Below are positions 26,118 to 35,128 of a stretch of DNA of 64,000 nt, in pieces. The notes under the pieces were generated by a model. That model was not told the DNA's origin. It saw only the letters and a program-made list of their open reading frames with translations, and did not search any database. Both the position numbers and the translations under genes were made by a program. Source of the stretch: Curvibacter sp. PAE-UM (GTDB lineage Bacteria; Pseudomonadota; Gammaproteobacteria; Burkholderiales; Burkholderiaceae_C); NCBI RefSeq assembly GCF_001432305.1, contig NZ_KQ483358.1, positions 1,000,881 through 1,064,880 on the forward strand, in the 5' to 3' direction. How positions within the stretch are numbered: position 1 is the stretch's first letter; the number at the start of each line of letters is the position of its first letter.

Positions 26118-26980
26118 GACAGGCTCCCGGCGTCAGAGGCACGCTGCAGCCGCAGCGTGGTGTTGATGGCACGGCTCAGCTTGGCCGCGTAGTCCGGGTC
26201 GGTGGCGTAACCGGCGTCCTGCAGGCCCTCGGCCCAGCCCTGCACCGAGCCGGTCTGCTGGCGCGCCTGCGCATAACGCGGGCTGTTCGAGATCAGCTGC
26301 GCGAAATCGCGGAAGGACTCGGCATGCGAGTCGTAGGCGCGAAAGCGTGCCACGGTCTTGTGCGGCACGCCGTCCGTGTATTCGGTGGTGGTGACCTCGG
26401 CCACCTTGCCCTTCCAGTCGCCACCGGCCTTGATGCCGAAGAGGTTAAACGAAGGGCTGCCGTCCTTCATGAGGATCTCGCGCTGGCCCCAGCCGCTTTC
26501 ATGGCCGGCCTGGCCCAGCATATAGCTGGCGGGCAGGCCGCTGCTGCGCTGCACCTCTTGCGCGGCGGCGCCGTGCTGCTGCACGAAGCCGCGCGCGGCG
26601 GCGGGTGCCGGCACAGTTGTGGCGGCGGCAGCGGGCGCGGCCTGGGCGGCCTGGTCCTTCATGCCCATCTGCTGCATCAGCTGCTTGGCAATCACCTCAG
26701 CCAGGCCGCCGGGCTGGCCGGCCATCTGCACGGCGAACTGCTGGTCCAGCAGGTCGGCGCCCAGGTCGCCGCCGGGGCTGTCCATCATGCCGCTCTTCAT
26801 GCTCGCGGTCGCGTCGCGCATGCTCTTGAGCAGCTCGCGCATGAACAGGGACTCGAACTGCTTGGCCGTTTCCTTGACAGCCGCCGGCGTGGCCTGGCCG
26901 GCCTGGTACTTCAGGCGGTTCAGGCTGGCGCCGTCGGCGGCCAGGGACTGGGTCAGGGGGTTCAGTGCGCCGGACTGCAT
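26114..26980 (-). CDS. flgJ: Flagellar rod assembly protein/muramidase FlgJ
   Basis: A 288-residue dual-domain protein. The N-terminal rod-cap domain (about 1-100; KETAKQFESLFMRELLKSMR) is followed by an Ala/Pro linker and a C-terminal peptidoglycan hydrolase (about 130-285). The hydrolase region QAGHESGWGQREI contains the catalytic Glu. It opens the peptidoglycan for the growing rod. It is one base after flgI and overlaps flgK, so it is tightly coupled. Confidence 0.96.
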   Translation of the reverse strand: MQSGALNPLTQSLAADGASLNRLKYQAGQATPAAVKETAKQFESLFMRELLKSMRDATASMKSGMMDSPGGDLGADLLDQQFAVQMAGQPGGLAEVIAKQLMQQMGMKDQAAQAAPAAAATTVPAPAAARGFVQQHGAAAQEVQRSSGLPASYMLGQAGHESGWGQREILMKDGSPSFNLFGIKAGGDWKGKVAEVTTTEYTDGVPHKTVARFRAYDSHAESFRDFAQLISNSPRYAQARQQTGSVQGWAEGLQDAGYATDPDYAAKLSRAINTTLRLQRASDAGSLS

Positions 26981-26981
26981 C

Positions 26982-28121
26982 TCAGATCACTTCCAGTTCG
27001 GCGTTGAGCGCGCCGGCGGCCTTGATGGCCTGCAGGATGGCCAGCAGGTCCTGCGGCGTGGCGCCCAGGGCATTGAGCGCGCGCACCACGTCGGCCAGCT
27101 TGGGCGCCGTGGGCAGCTGGATCAGGATGCCGGGTTCCTGGCGGATCTCGATATTGGCCTTCTCGGCCACCACGGTCTGGCCGCTGGAGAGCGGACCGGG
27201 CTGGCTGATGATGGGCGTGGAGCTGATGCTGACCGAGAGGTTGCCGTGCGCGATGGCGCAGGGGCCCAGCGTCACGGCCTGGTTGAGCACGATGGAGCCG
27301 GTGCGTGAATTGATGACCACGCGCGCGGCCGGCACCGAGGATTCCAGGGGCAGCTCTTCCATCTCGGCGATGAAGCTGATGCGGTCGTTCGGTTCGGTCG
27401 GGGCGCGCACGTCCACCGTGCGGCCGTCCAGGGCGCGGGCCACGCCGTCGCCGAAGCGGGTGTTGATGGCCGCGGCCACACGGCGCGCGGTCTGGAAGTC
27501 GCTGGCCTCCAGGCCGAGCTTGATGCTATTGCCTTCGAGCAGGGGCGTGGGCACGGCGCGCTCGATCTGGGCACCGCCCGGGATGCGGCCGGCGCTCAGG
27601 TGGTTGATCTGCACGCGGCTGCCGCCGGCGGAGGCGCCCGCGCCCGCGACGATCAGGCTGCCCTGGGCCAGCGCATAGACCTGGCCGTCGGCGCCGCGCA
27701 GCGGCGTGGAGATGAGGGTGCCACCCTTGAGGGACTTGGCATTGCCCAGCGAGGAGACGGTCACGTCCATGTTCTGGCCGGGCCGCGCGAAGGCCGGCAG
27801 CTGCGCCGTGACCAGCACGGCCGCCACGTTCTTGAGTTGCAGGCGCGAAGCGAGGTCCGGCGAGAGGGCGATGCCCATCTGCTGCAGGTAGTTGCTCAGC
27901 GTCTGCGTGGTGTAGGGCATCTGCGTGGTCTGGTCGCCGGTGCCGTCCAGGCCGATCACCAGGCCGAAACCGGTCAGCTGGTTGCTGCGCACGCCTTCGA
28001 TCGCGGCCACTTCCTTGATGCGGCCGGCCAGCGCGGGCTGGGCGACGAGCAGGCACAAGCCCAGCAGCGCGGCGCCGCGGCGCAGGGCGGTGGACAGGGA
28101 ATGGAGGCGGCCGGTGTTCAT
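26982..28121 (-). CDS. flgI: Flagellar P-ring protein FlgI
   Basis: A 379-residue periplasmic P-ring subunit. A signal peptide (MNTGRLHSLSTALRRGAALL, cleaved after QPALA) precedes RIKEVAAIEGVRSNQLTGFG, the strongly conserved mature start. Further blocks are LVIGLDGTGDQT and the C-terminal DVVRALNALGATPQDLLAIL. The ATG at 28121 is chosen over an in-frame TTG at 28160, which would place 13 polar residues before the signal peptide. Confidence 0.96.
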   Translation of the reverse strand: MNTGRLHSLSTALRRGAALLGLCLLVAQPALAGRIKEVAAIEGVRSNQLTGFGLVIGLDGTGDQTTQMPYTTQTLSNYLQQMGIALSPDLASRLQLKNVAAVLVTAQLPAFARPGQNMDVTVSSLGNAKSLKGGTLISTPLRGADGQVYALAQGSLIVAGAGASAGGSRVQINHLSAGRIPGGAQIERAVPTPLLEGNSIKLGLEASDFQTARRVAAAINTRFGDGVARALDGRTVDVRAPTEPNDRISFIAEMEELPLESSVPAARVVINSRTGSIVLNQAVTLGPCAIAHGNLSVSISSTPIISQPGPLSSGQTVVAEKANIEIRQEPGILIQLPTAPKLADVVRALNALGATPQDLLAILQAIKAAGALNAELEVI

Positions 28122-28183
28122 GGTGCGGGGCTCAAGTTCTGGCAGGAAAGGTCGAAACAAGCGATAACTGATTCTGTAAGTGC

Positions 28184-28861
28184 TCAGAACGGCGAAATGT
28201 TGAAAAAGAACCGGGTTAACCAGCCAACTGTCTGCGCTTCGTGCTGCGGGCCGCGGCCCTTGGACTCGACGCGGACATTGGCGACCTGGTTCGAATTGAT
28301 GATGCTGCCCGGCAGGATGGCGAGTGGATCGACGGTGCCGGTGAAACGCAGCACGTCCACGTTGTGGTTCAGGCCGATCTGCTTTTCCCCGGTGACGACC
28401 AGGTGCCCGTTGGGCAGCACTTCGGCCACGGTGGTCGTGATCGAACCCGAGAAGGTGTTGGCGGCTTCGGTGCCGCCCTTGCCCGAGAAGTCGGCCTCGC
28501 TGCCCGCGCCGATGCGGAAATTGTTCTCGGCGACGGTGCCCGGGAACTTCATGCCCGGCACGGCGGTGATGCTGCCTTCGATGCTGCTGGTGCGGTTGGC
28601 CGTGGAGCTGGACTTCTGGCTGGCCGTGACGTTCTCGACGATGCGCACGGTCAGCGTGTCGCCGACCTGGCGCGCGCGCCGGTCTTCGAAGCTGGGGCGG
28701 TAGCTGGCGTTCTGGAACAGGCTGCCGGTGGCCGGGCGCGCGGCCGGCTGCGCGGCCGCTTGCGCCAGGCGGGGTTCGGCGAAGTCGACCAGCGCCGGCT
28801 TCGGCGTGGAGGCGCAGCCCGCCAGCAGCGCGACGCCCAGGAGCAGGGTCAGGTGTTTCAT
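28184..28861 (-). CDS. flgH: Flagellar L-ring lipoprotein FlgH
   Basis: A 225-residue outer-membrane ring lipoprotein. The lipobox LLAGC places the lipidated Cys at residue 16. Mature landmarks are LFQNASYRPSFEDRRARQVG, DTLTVRIVENVTASQKSSS and LVVTGEKQIGLNHNVDVLRF. Its ATG overlaps the flgG stop by one base. It ends 62 bp before flgI. Confidence 0.96.
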   Translation of the reverse strand: MKHLTLLLGVALLAGCASTPKPALVDFAEPRLAQAAAQPAARPATGSLFQNASYRPSFEDRRARQVGDTLTVRIVENVTASQKSSSTANRTSSIEGSITAVPGMKFPGTVAENNFRIGAGSEADFSGKGGTEAANTFSGSITTTVAEVLPNGHLVVTGEKQIGLNHNVDVLRFTGTVDPLAILPGSIINSNQVANVRVESKGRGPQHEAQTVGWLTRFFFNISPF

Positions 28862-29643
28862 CACAGTTGTCCCAGTTTCTGCAGCATCTGGTCCGAGGTC
28901 TGGATGGCCTTGGAATTCATCTCGTAGGCGCGCTGGGTCTGGATCATGCTCACCAGTTCCTGCACCACGTTGACGTTGGAGGTTTCGAGAAAGCCCTGCA
29001 TCAGCTGCCCCAGGCCGTTGGCGCCTGGCGTGCCGGTGTTGGGCTGGCCGGAGGCGGCCGTCTCGGCATAGAGGTTCTGGCCGCGCGGCTCCAGGCCGGC
29101 CGGGTTGATGAAGCTGGCCAGCGCGATGGTGCCGATGGGCTGCGGCGACACGTTGCCCGGGATGGACGCCGTGACGTTGCCGTCGGCGGAGATGGACACA
29201 TTGGTGGCGTTGGCCGGCACCGTGATGCCGTTGGCCACCGGCAGGCCGTTGCTGGTGACGAGCTGGCCCTGGGCGTTGATCTGGAAGGCGCCGTCGCGTG
29301 TGTAGTTGATGGTGCCGTCGGGCATGGTGATCTGGAAGAAGCCGTTGCCCTGCACGGCCAGGTCCAGGTTGTTGCCCGACTGCTGCAGGCTGCCCTGCGT
29401 GAAGCTGCGGGTGGTGGCCACGGTGCGCACCCCCAGGCCGACCTGCAGGCCGGTGGGCAGCTGCGATTGCTCGGAGGTGCTGGAGCCGACCTGGCGCAGG
29501 TTCTGGTACATCAGGTCCTCGAACACGGCGTGCGCGCGCTTGAAGCCGTTGGTCGAGGAGTTGGCCAGGTTGTTGGAGATGACGTCCAGCTGCATCTGCT
29601 GGGCTTCCATGCCGGTCTTGGCGATCCACAGGGAATTGAACAT
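28861..29643 (-). CDS. flgG: Flagellar distal rod protein FlgG
   Basis: A 260-residue distal rod subunit. The N-terminal signature LWIAKTGMEAQQMQLDVISN followed by NLANSSTNGFK and the C-terminal block MIQTQRAYEMNSKAIQTSDQ are diagnostic. The length equals the family norm. It is encoded between flgF and flgH in the standard order. Confidence 0.97.
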   Translation of the reverse strand: MFNSLWIAKTGMEAQQMQLDVISNNLANSSTNGFKRAHAVFEDLMYQNLRQVGSSTSEQSQLPTGLQVGLGVRTVATTRSFTQGSLQQSGNNLDLAVQGNGFFQITMPDGTINYTRDGAFQINAQGQLVTSNGLPVANGITVPANATNVSISADGNVTASIPGNVSPQPIGTIALASFINPAGLEPRGQNLYAETAASGQPNTGTPGANGLGQLMQGFLETSNVNVVQELVSMIQTQRAYEMNSKAIQTSDQMLQKLGQL

Positions 29644-29666
29644 GGTGGTTTCCTGAAAAGTGGGCT

Positions 29667-30407
29667 TCAGCCTTGCAGGCTCAGCAGCTGGCCGGCGGAG
29701 CGGTCGTTGGATTCGGCGGTCTGCATCAGGCGCATCTGCACCTCGAACTGGCGCGCGGTCTGGATCATGCCGACCATGGTCTCCACCGCGTTCACGTTGG
29801 AGCCTTCGAGCACACCCACCAGCATGCGGGCATTGGCGTCGTTGGGCAGTGGGGCGCCCGAAGCGGGGCGGAACAGGCCGTCGGTGCCGCGCTTGAGCGG
29901 GTCCTCGGGGGTCGGTGTGGCCAGCTTGAGGCGGCCTACGGTGGCCGAGGGCTGGTTGCCGGTCTTGGCGCTGATGGTGCCGTCGAAACCCAGGCTGATC
30001 ACCGAATCGTTGGGCACGGTGAGCGGCGCGCCGCCATCGGACAGCACGGGCAGGCCGTTGCTGGTCATTACCACGCCCTGGGGCGAGACTTCGAAGCCGC
30101 CGCTGCGGGTGTAGGCCTCGGTGCCGTCCAGGCCCTGCACGGCGAACCAGCTGTTGCCCTGCGGCATGGCGTCGAGGTCGCGGCCGGTGCGCTGGGCCGG
30201 GCCCGGCGCATCACGGTGGCCGGCAGTGGCCTCGAGTGCGAACACGCGCGTGGTGGCGCCCTCGCCGCGCAAGGGCACGGCGCGGTAGGTCGAGAGCTCG
30301 GCGCGAAAGCCGTTGGTCGAGACGTTGGCCAGGTTGTTGGAGAGCACGGACTGCCGGTGCGCGGCAGCGTTGGCCCCGGTCATGGCGGTGTAGATCAGGC
30401 GGTCCAT
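29667..30407 (-). CDS. flgF: Flagellar proximal rod protein FlgF
   Basis: A 246-residue proximal rod subunit. The N-terminus MDRLIYTAMTGANAAAHRQS, then VLSNNLANVSTNGFRAEL, and the C-terminus with MVGMIQTARQFEVQMRLMQT fit FlgF. It sits 23 bp from flgE and 23 bp from flgG in the rod-hook operon. Confidence 0.96.
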   Translation of the reverse strand: MDRLIYTAMTGANAAAHRQSVLSNNLANVSTNGFRAELSTYRAVPLRGEGATTRVFALEATAGHRDAPGPAQRTGRDLDAMPQGNSWFAVQGLDGTEAYTRSGGFEVSPQGVVMTSNGLPVLSDGGAPLTVPNDSVISLGFDGTISAKTGNQPSATVGRLKLATPTPEDPLKRGTDGLFRPASGAPLPNDANARMLVGVLEGSNVNAVETMVGMIQTARQFEVQMRLMQTAESNDRSAGQLLSLQG

Positions 30408-30430
30408 GGTCTGTGGCTTTCAGGTGGCGT

Positions 30431-31651
30431 TTAGCGCAGGTTCACCAGGGTCTGCAGCACCTGGTCCTGCGTCTTGATGGTCTGGGCGTTGGCCTGGTAG
30501 GCGCGCTGCGCGGTCATCATGTTGACCAGCTCCTGCGTCAGGTCGACGTTGGAGTCCTCCAGCGCGCCCGCGCGCAGGGAGCCGAACTTGCCCTCGGTCG
30601 GGGCGCCCTGGATGGGCTGGCCCGACTCCAGGGTCTCGATCCACTGGCCGTGGCCGGTGGGCGCCAGGCCCTGCACGTTGCGGAAGTTGACCATGGCGAA
30701 CTGGCCGGCGGCCTGGGTCTCGCCGTTGGAGTAGCGCGCCAGGATAACGCCGTTCTCCTCGATCTTCACGCCCACCAGTTCGCCGGGCGGATAGCCGTCC
30801 TGCGACAGGTCCGACACCGCGAAGCGCGCGCCGTACTGGGTGACGGTGGCCACGTCGAGTGTGACGTTGAAGGTGCCGATGGCCGGGTTGGGCGAGGTGA
30901 TGGGCACCGTGAGCGCGGCCGGCACGGTGGAGGTCAGCAGGCCGTTGGTGCCGAAATTCAGCAGGCCGACCGCGCTGGCGGTGGCGGTGGCGGCCGAGGT
31001 CGGGTCGGTGTAGATCTGCCACTGGTCGTTGGCGACCTTGCGCATGTACATCGAGACCGGGATCTCCACGCCCTGCGAGTCGTAGGCCGTCAGCGATGTG
31101 CCGTAGGTGGTCAGCGGGGTGTTGGGCACCACCGAGTTCCACACCACGGCCTCGGCGTCGACGTTGAACTCGGCGGTGATCGCGGTGGTCTGGTTGGCGC
31201 CGATGGGCGCGGCCGTGGGCAGCTGGATCGGGTTGGTGGCAAAGCTCAGGCGGTTGCCGGCGATGTCGGTCTGGTAACCCAGCACCTGGGCGCCGGTGTT
31301 GGTGACGATGAAGCCAAAGCGGTCCAGCTTGAGTTCGCCCGCGCGCGTGAAGGCGGCCGAGCCATCGGGCAGTTCGAGTTGCAGGAAGCCCGCACCGTTG
31401 ACGGCCACGTCCAGGTCGTTGTTGGTGACCGTGATGTTGCCTTGCGTGAACTGCTGCGAGACGGTGCTCACCTCCACGCCCAGGCCGGCCGAGCTGCCGC
31501 CGCCCGTGCCCAGGGAAGAGGCCACCAGCTCGCCGTATTCGGCACGCGAGGCCTTCATGCCCGTGGTGTTGGCATTGGCGATGTTGTGGCCGATCACGTC
31601 CAGGTTGCGACTGGTGGCGTTCAGACCGGAGAGACCTTGTTGGAAGCCCAT
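30431..31651 (-). CDS. flgE: Flagellar hook protein FlgE
   Basis: A 406-residue hook subunit. The N-terminus reads MGFQQGLSGLNATSRNLDVI, then GHNIANANTTGMKASRAEYG. The C-terminus carries LVNMMTAQRAYQANAQTIKT and ends QTLVNLR. The central region is the variable surface domain. It lies downstream of flgD, whose product caps the growing hook. Confidence 0.97.
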   Translation of the reverse strand: MGFQQGLSGLNATSRNLDVIGHNIANANTTGMKASRAEYGELVASSLGTGGGSSAGLGVEVSTVSQQFTQGNITVTNNDLDVAVNGAGFLQLELPDGSAAFTRAGELKLDRFGFIVTNTGAQVLGYQTDIAGNRLSFATNPIQLPTAAPIGANQTTAITAEFNVDAEAVVWNSVVPNTPLTTYGTSLTAYDSQGVEIPVSMYMRKVANDQWQIYTDPTSAATATASAVGLLNFGTNGLLTSTVPAALTVPITSPNPAIGTFNVTLDVATVTQYGARFAVSDLSQDGYPPGELVGVKIEENGVILARYSNGETQAAGQFAMVNFRNVQGLAPTGHGQWIETLESGQPIQGAPTEGKFGSLRAGALEDSNVDLTQELVNMMTAQRAYQANAQTIKTQDQVLQTLVNLR

Positions 31652-31687
31652 GATGTGTTCCTTGGTGGATGCGTGAGGGTGTCGGGT

Positions 31688-32350
31688 TTAGAGGATGGAC
31701 TTGATGTCGGCGTAGGACACCGGGTCGCGGCCGGCCAGGCGGATCTGCATGACGCCGTTTTCGCTGCCCACCGATTCCACGGTGCTGCGCGCCAGGCTCG
31801 TGGCCTCGATGGCGCTGCCCGCGCGCGTGGCGACGATGCGGAAACTCGGGTTGGTGGTGCCCGCGTAGGTCGAGGCGTCCCAGGCGAATTCGTGGCGGCC
31901 GGCCGGCAGCGAGCCGGCGCTCAGGGTCTCGATGAGCTGGCCCGAGCCGTTGAGAATCTCGATCTTCACGTTGTCGGTCGCGCCCTTGAGGTCGATGGCG
32001 CCGCGCGCCACGCCGCCCTGCACCACCAGCTTGTCGCTTTCGATGAACACATCGCGGCCCACCAGTGCGGCGCCCTGCAGCACCTGCATGGCGGAGAACT
32101 GGGCCGTCATGCTCTGCATCGTGGTGTTGAGCTGCTGGATGCCGCTGACCGTGTTGATCTGTGCCATCTGCGTGGTCATCTGCGCGTTGTCCATCGGGTT
32201 GAGCGGGTCCTGGCTGTTGATCTGCGCGACCAGCAACTTGAGGAAACGGTCCTGCATCTGCGCCGGGTCGGTGGTCAGCGTGCGGCTCGACGCGCTGCCG
32301 CTGCCGGTCTTCGTGAGACTGTCGATGTACGTTGCGCTGTCTACTGCCAT
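31688..32350 (-). CDS. flgD: Flagellar hook-capping protein FlgD
   Basis: A 220-residue hook assembly scaffold. The N-terminal FlgD signature FLKLLVAQINSQDPLNPMDN is present (residues about 35-54). The C-terminal Tudor/FNIII-like region includes AGRHEFAWDASTYAGT. It lies between flgC and flgE as usual, with a 36-bp gap before flgE. Confidence 0.96.
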   Translation of the reverse strand: MAVDSATYIDSLTKTGSGSASSRTLTTDPAQMQDRFLKLLVAQINSQDPLNPMDNAQMTTQMAQINTVSGIQQLNTTMQSMTAQFSAMQVLQGAALVGRDVFIESDKLVVQGGVARGAIDLKGATDNVKIEILNGSGQLIETLSAGSLPAGRHEFAWDASTYAGTTNPSFRIVATRAGSAIEATSLARSTVESVGSENGVMQIRLAGRDPVSYADIKSIL

Positions 32351-32368
32351 GATGGGTGCTCCGTGTGT

Positions 32369-32773
32369 TTACTGGCCGAGCTGCAGCGTCTTGAGCAGCA
32401 GGGACTTGGCGGTGTTCATGACTTCGACGTTGTTCTGGTAGGAACGTGAGGCGGAAATCATGTTGACCATCTCCTCCACCGGGTTCACGTTGGAGTGGGT
32501 CACGTAGCCTTCGGCGTCGGCCGAGGGGTGGGTGGGCTCGAACACGCGCCGCGCCGGGGTCTGGTCTTCCTTGACGCTGCTGACCTTGACGCCGGCCGAG
32601 GACGCGGAGTCCATCAGCACGGTCTCGAAAGTCACCTGGCGGGCCTTGTAGGTCTTGCCGTCGGGGCCGGCCACGGCGTCGGCGTTGGCCAGGTTGCTGG
32701 CCACCACGTTGAGGCGCTGGGACTGCGCGCTGATGGCGCTGCCCGAAACCCCGAAGATGGAAAACATGGACAT
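32369..32773 (-). CDS. flgC: Flagellar basal-body rod protein FlgC
   Basis: A 134-residue proximal rod subunit. FGVSGSAISAQSQRLNVVAS then NLANADAVAGPDGK marks the N-terminus; NPVEEMVNMISASRSYQNNV marks the C-terminal helix. The length is typical. It is 26 bp after flgB. Confidence 0.96.
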   Translation of the reverse strand: MSMFSIFGVSGSAISAQSQRLNVVASNLANADAVAGPDGKTYKARQVTFETVLMDSASSAGVKVSSVKEDQTPARRVFEPTHPSADAEGYVTHSNVNPVEEMVNMISASRSYQNNVEVMNTAKSLLLKTLQLGQ

Positions 32774-32799
32774 GATGGTGTTCCTTGGCCGGTGGCGGC

Positions 32800-33219
32800 T
32801 TACTGGCCCTGGATCGCGCTCAAGATCGTGCGCGAACTGCCGTTAATGAAACGCAGGGTGGATTCGTAGCGCACTGCGTTGTCGACGAAGTTGCCGCGCT
32901 CGCGGTCGAGGTCGACGCTGTTGCTGTCCATGGCCGGCTGGGTCTGCTGGGCATAGCCGAGGTTGGAGCCCAGTGCGCTGCCGCTGGCGTTGAGCGGCAG
33001 GTGGCGCGGGTTGGGGGCGCTGGCCGCGGGCTGCGCCAGGCCGGCGGGGCTCCCGGCGTCCAGGGCCTGGGTCATGGCCTGGCGGAAATTGAAGTCACGG
33101 GCCACGTAGCCCGGCGTATCGGCATTGGCGATGTTGCTGGCGATGGTGCGCTGGCGTTCGGCGCGCAGCACCAGGGCCTTCCCGTGGAAGTCCAGTGCGC
33201 TGGTCAGTTTGTCGAACAT
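32800..33219 (-). CDS. flgB: Flagellar basal-body rod protein FlgB
   Basis: A 139-residue proximal rod subunit, first gene of the flgBCDEFGHIJKL run. It has MFDKLTSALDFHGKALVLRA, then QRTIASNIANADTPGYVARD, and the closing RYESTLRFINGSSRTILSAI. Ribosome site AGAGGTGA precedes the ATG. It is divergent from flgA. Confidence 0.96.
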   Translation of the reverse strand: MFDKLTSALDFHGKALVLRAERQRTIASNIANADTPGYVARDFNFRQAMTQALDAGSPAGLAQPAASAPNPRHLPLNASGSALGSNLGYAQQTQPAMDSNSVDLDRERGNFVDNAVRYESTLRFINGSSRTILSAIQGQ

Positions 33220-33446
33220 AAATCACCTCTGCGGTCGGTGGGGCCCCATAGGGCGGGTGCTGGCTGGGACCCCGTACGGAAATTATGGAAAGAACTTGAA
33301 TTCCCGAGCGCCTGAAATGAGGGGGGAAAGCTGTGCATTTGCCGGCTTTGCGCTCCATGCCTGTACGTATAGTCGGCAATGTGGGTGGAGTCCTGAGCAC
33401 TTTTTTGTAACACCCGGCGACACCGTTCAGGCAGGAGAAACAAGTC
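33220..33446. promoter_or_regulatory. Divergent flgB/flgA control region
   Basis: This 227-bp intergenic segment separates the flgB operon (minus) from flgA (plus), an arrangement controlled by FlhDC in relatives. It is AT-richer than the coding flanks. A TATAGT at about 33369 could serve flgA but lacks a well-spaced -35. I could not recognise a convincing FlhDC box by eye. Confidence 0.45.
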
Positions 33447-34196
33447 ATGAAGCAGATGCCCTCGGGCTGCAAGACGTGGATACGTGGCGCCTACGCCGCG
33501 CTGGTCCTGTTCGCCTGTGTTTTCATGCAGCTGCCGGCCCGGGCCCAGGCCGTGAACAGCGAAGCCCAGTTGCCGGCGCTGGCACAGCGCTGGCTGGACC
33601 AGACGCTAGCGACCCAGGCCGCCCGCATGGAACAGCCGGTGCGCCTGCAGGCCACGCTGGGCCCGCTGGACAGCCGGCTCAAGCTGGCGCCCTGCGCTCG
33701 CGTCGAAACCTATCTGCCGCCGGGCAGCCGCCTCTGGGGCCAGGGCCGTATCGGCCTGCGCTGCCTGGAGGGGGCAACCCGCTGGAATGTTTCCATGCCG
33801 GTGACCGTCAAGGCCACCGGATCGGCCTGGGTGCTGCGCCGCGACGTGGCGCCGGGCCGCCCGCTGGAAGCGGACGACCTGATGCTGGCCGAGGTGGATT
33901 GGGCCGCCGAACCCAGCCCGGTGCTGGCTGCCCGCGATGCGTGGTCGGGCCAGGTGGCCACCCGCGCCCTGGGCACCGGCCAGACCCTGCGCCAGAACAT
34001 GGTGCGGGCCGCCCAGGTGTTCCAGGCCGGCGCCCAGGTGCGGGTGCTGGTACAGGGCGGCGGTTTCCAGATCAGCTCCCAGGCCCAGGCCCTGTCGCCC
34101 GGCGTGGTGGGCCAGCTGGCCAAGGTTCGAATGGATAGTGGGCGCGTGCTCACAACCACCGTTCTGGATGCCAGAACGGTCCAGGTCGAGATGTGA
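33447..34196 (+). CDS. flgA: Flagellar P-ring assembly chaperone FlgA
   Basis: A 249-residue periplasmic chaperone for FlgI. It has a signal peptide (about 1-35, ending LPARAQA), then a C-terminal SAF-type domain (WVLRRDVAPGRPLEADDLML, ALGTGQTLRQNMVRAAQVFQ). It ends VQVEM, within family norms. CAGGAGAAA precedes the ATG. It is divergent from flgB and upstream of flgMN, which has its own sigma-28 promoter. Confidence 0.94.
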   Translation: MKQMPSGCKTWIRGAYAALVLFACVFMQLPARAQAVNSEAQLPALAQRWLDQTLATQAARMEQPVRLQATLGPLDSRLKLAPCARVETYLPPGSRLWGQGRIGLRCLEGATRWNVSMPVTVKATGSAWVLRRDVAPGRPLEADDLMLAEVDWAAEPSPVLAARDAWSGQVATRALGTGQTLRQNMVRAAQVFQAGAQVRVLVQGGGFQISSQAQALSPGVVGQLAKVRMDSGRVLTTTVLDARTVQVEM

Positions 34197-34230
34197 CAAG
34201 AGCTGATCGAGGGAAAAGCGTAGAAAAACC

Positions 34231-34257
34231 TAAAGTCAGTCATGATGCTGCCGATAC
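34231..34257 (+). promoter_or_regulatory. Sigma-28 (FliA) promoter of flgMN
   Basis: TAAA at 34231-34234, a 15-bp spacer, and GCCGATAC at 34250-34257 match the sigma-28 consensus TAAA-N15-GCCGATAA at all but the last base. It lies about 70 bp before flgM. FlgM production would therefore rise with FliA activity, giving negative feedback. Confidence 0.85.
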
Positions 34258-34325
34258 CAAACGTACGGGGCATCACATGCCCTCCTGGCGGGTAGGCTCT
34301 ACCTGCGGCAGTTTTGGAGAACGCA

Positions 34326-34646
34326 ATGAAAGTAGGTCAACCGGCAGATTTGCCCAAAGTTTCGACACCGGCGGCAGCGGCGTCCGGCGCGGCTGCACCT
34401 GCGAAAAAGGAAGCGGCCGCCACGGCAGCCAGCACCGCCAGCTCGTCTGGCGTGGCGGTGACCGTGTCGACCTCGGTGCGCAGCCTGGAGCAGGCCAACC
34501 GCGGTGAGGCGGCCGATATCGATACCGAGAAAGTCAACGCGGTACGCCAGGCCATCGAAGACGGCACCTACGTCGTCAACCCCGAAGCCATCGCTGACAA
34601 ATTGCTGTCCAACGCCCAGGAAATGCTGAACCGCACGCAGAACTGA
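34326..34646 (+). CDS. flgM: Anti-sigma-28 factor FlgM
   Basis: A 106-residue protein that binds and inhibits FliA until it is exported through the completed hook-basal body. The Ala/Thr-rich disordered N-terminus (about 1-45) is followed by a conserved FliA-binding part, KVNAVRQAIEDGTYVVNPEA then IADKLLSNAQEM. The ATG at 34326 follows TTGGAGA; an in-frame TTG at 34314 overlaps that site. It is cotranscribed with flgN. Confidence 0.93.
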   Translation: MKVGQPADLPKVSTPAAAASGAAAPAKKEAAATAASTASSSGVAVTVSTSVRSLEQANRGEAADIDTEKVNAVRQAIEDGTYVVNPEAIADKLLSNAQEMLNRTQN

Positions 34647-34665
34647 GCCCCCCACGGAGAACCCC

Positions 34666-35025
34666 ATGCTGCCCGCCGAGATTGAAAAACCGTTGTCGTT
34701 GATTGAACTGCAATGCGAAGCCGTGGCAGCGGCCGTGGCCACCGGCGAGCTGCTGATGCTGGAAAACGCCAGCAACGCCCTGCAGCAGGCGGCCCTGGAT
34801 TTCTCCGGTCTCATGGACCGCCTGGGCGGTGCGCAGCAGGCCGGCCCCGAACTGCGTGCCCGCCTGAAAAAGCTGGCCGTGCAACTCAACATCCAGCGCG
34901 AAAACCTGATCCGCCGCAGCGTGGTGGTGGAGCGCGCCCTGCACGCCATGGTGCCCGCCACCCGCAAGAGCACCTACGCCGCCCCGGCCGGCCGGGCTGG
35001 TGGCTACAAGGCGTTTTCCGCCTGA
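34666..35025 (+). CDS. flgN: Flagellar export chaperone FlgN
   Basis: A 119-residue helical protein that in the family escorts FlgK and FlgL to the export gate. The long coiled-coil-like region LLMLENASNALQQAALDFSG and LRARLKKLAVQLNIQRENL is typical. It is 19 bp after flgM, with CGGAGA before the ATG, and followed by a strong terminator. Confidence 0.9.
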   Translation: MLPAEIEKPLSLIELQCEAVAAAVATGELLMLENASNALQQAALDFSGLMDRLGGAQQAGPELRARLKKLAVQLNIQRENLIRRSVVVERALHAMVPATRKSTYAAPAGRAGGYKAFSA

Positions 35026-35046
35026 GCTGAGACGCTCCAACACAAG

Positions 35047-35069
35047 GGCTGCCGTGGGCAGCCTTTTTT
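35047..35069 (+). terminator. Rho-independent terminator of flgMN
   Basis: A 7-bp stem GGCTGCC, loop GTG, GGCAGCC, followed by six T residues (35064-35069), 21 bp after the flgN stop. It closes the flgA-flgM-flgN transcripts before the toxin-antitoxin genes. Confidence 0.9.
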
Positions 35070-35100
35070 GTGTCCGCATGGATCGCGGTAGGCTGGATAT

Positions 35101-35121
35101 CTATGCGCCTTAGGCGTATAG
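35101..35121. promoter_or_regulatory. Palindromic operator before toxin-antitoxin pair
   Basis: Arms CTATGCGCC (35101-35109) and GGCGTATAG (35113-35121) are inverted copies with one mismatch around TTA. It ends 7 bp before the toxin ATG. Its position is that expected for autorepression by the HTH antitoxin. Confidence 0.6.
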
Positions 35122-35128
35122 TTACGTG

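Noticed and set aside
30236-32449. A 737-codon plus-strand frame opposite flgE, flgD and flgC
   Set aside because: It has a His/Gly/Val-rich composition typical of reverse-complement frames in high-GC DNA and fully covers established flg genes.
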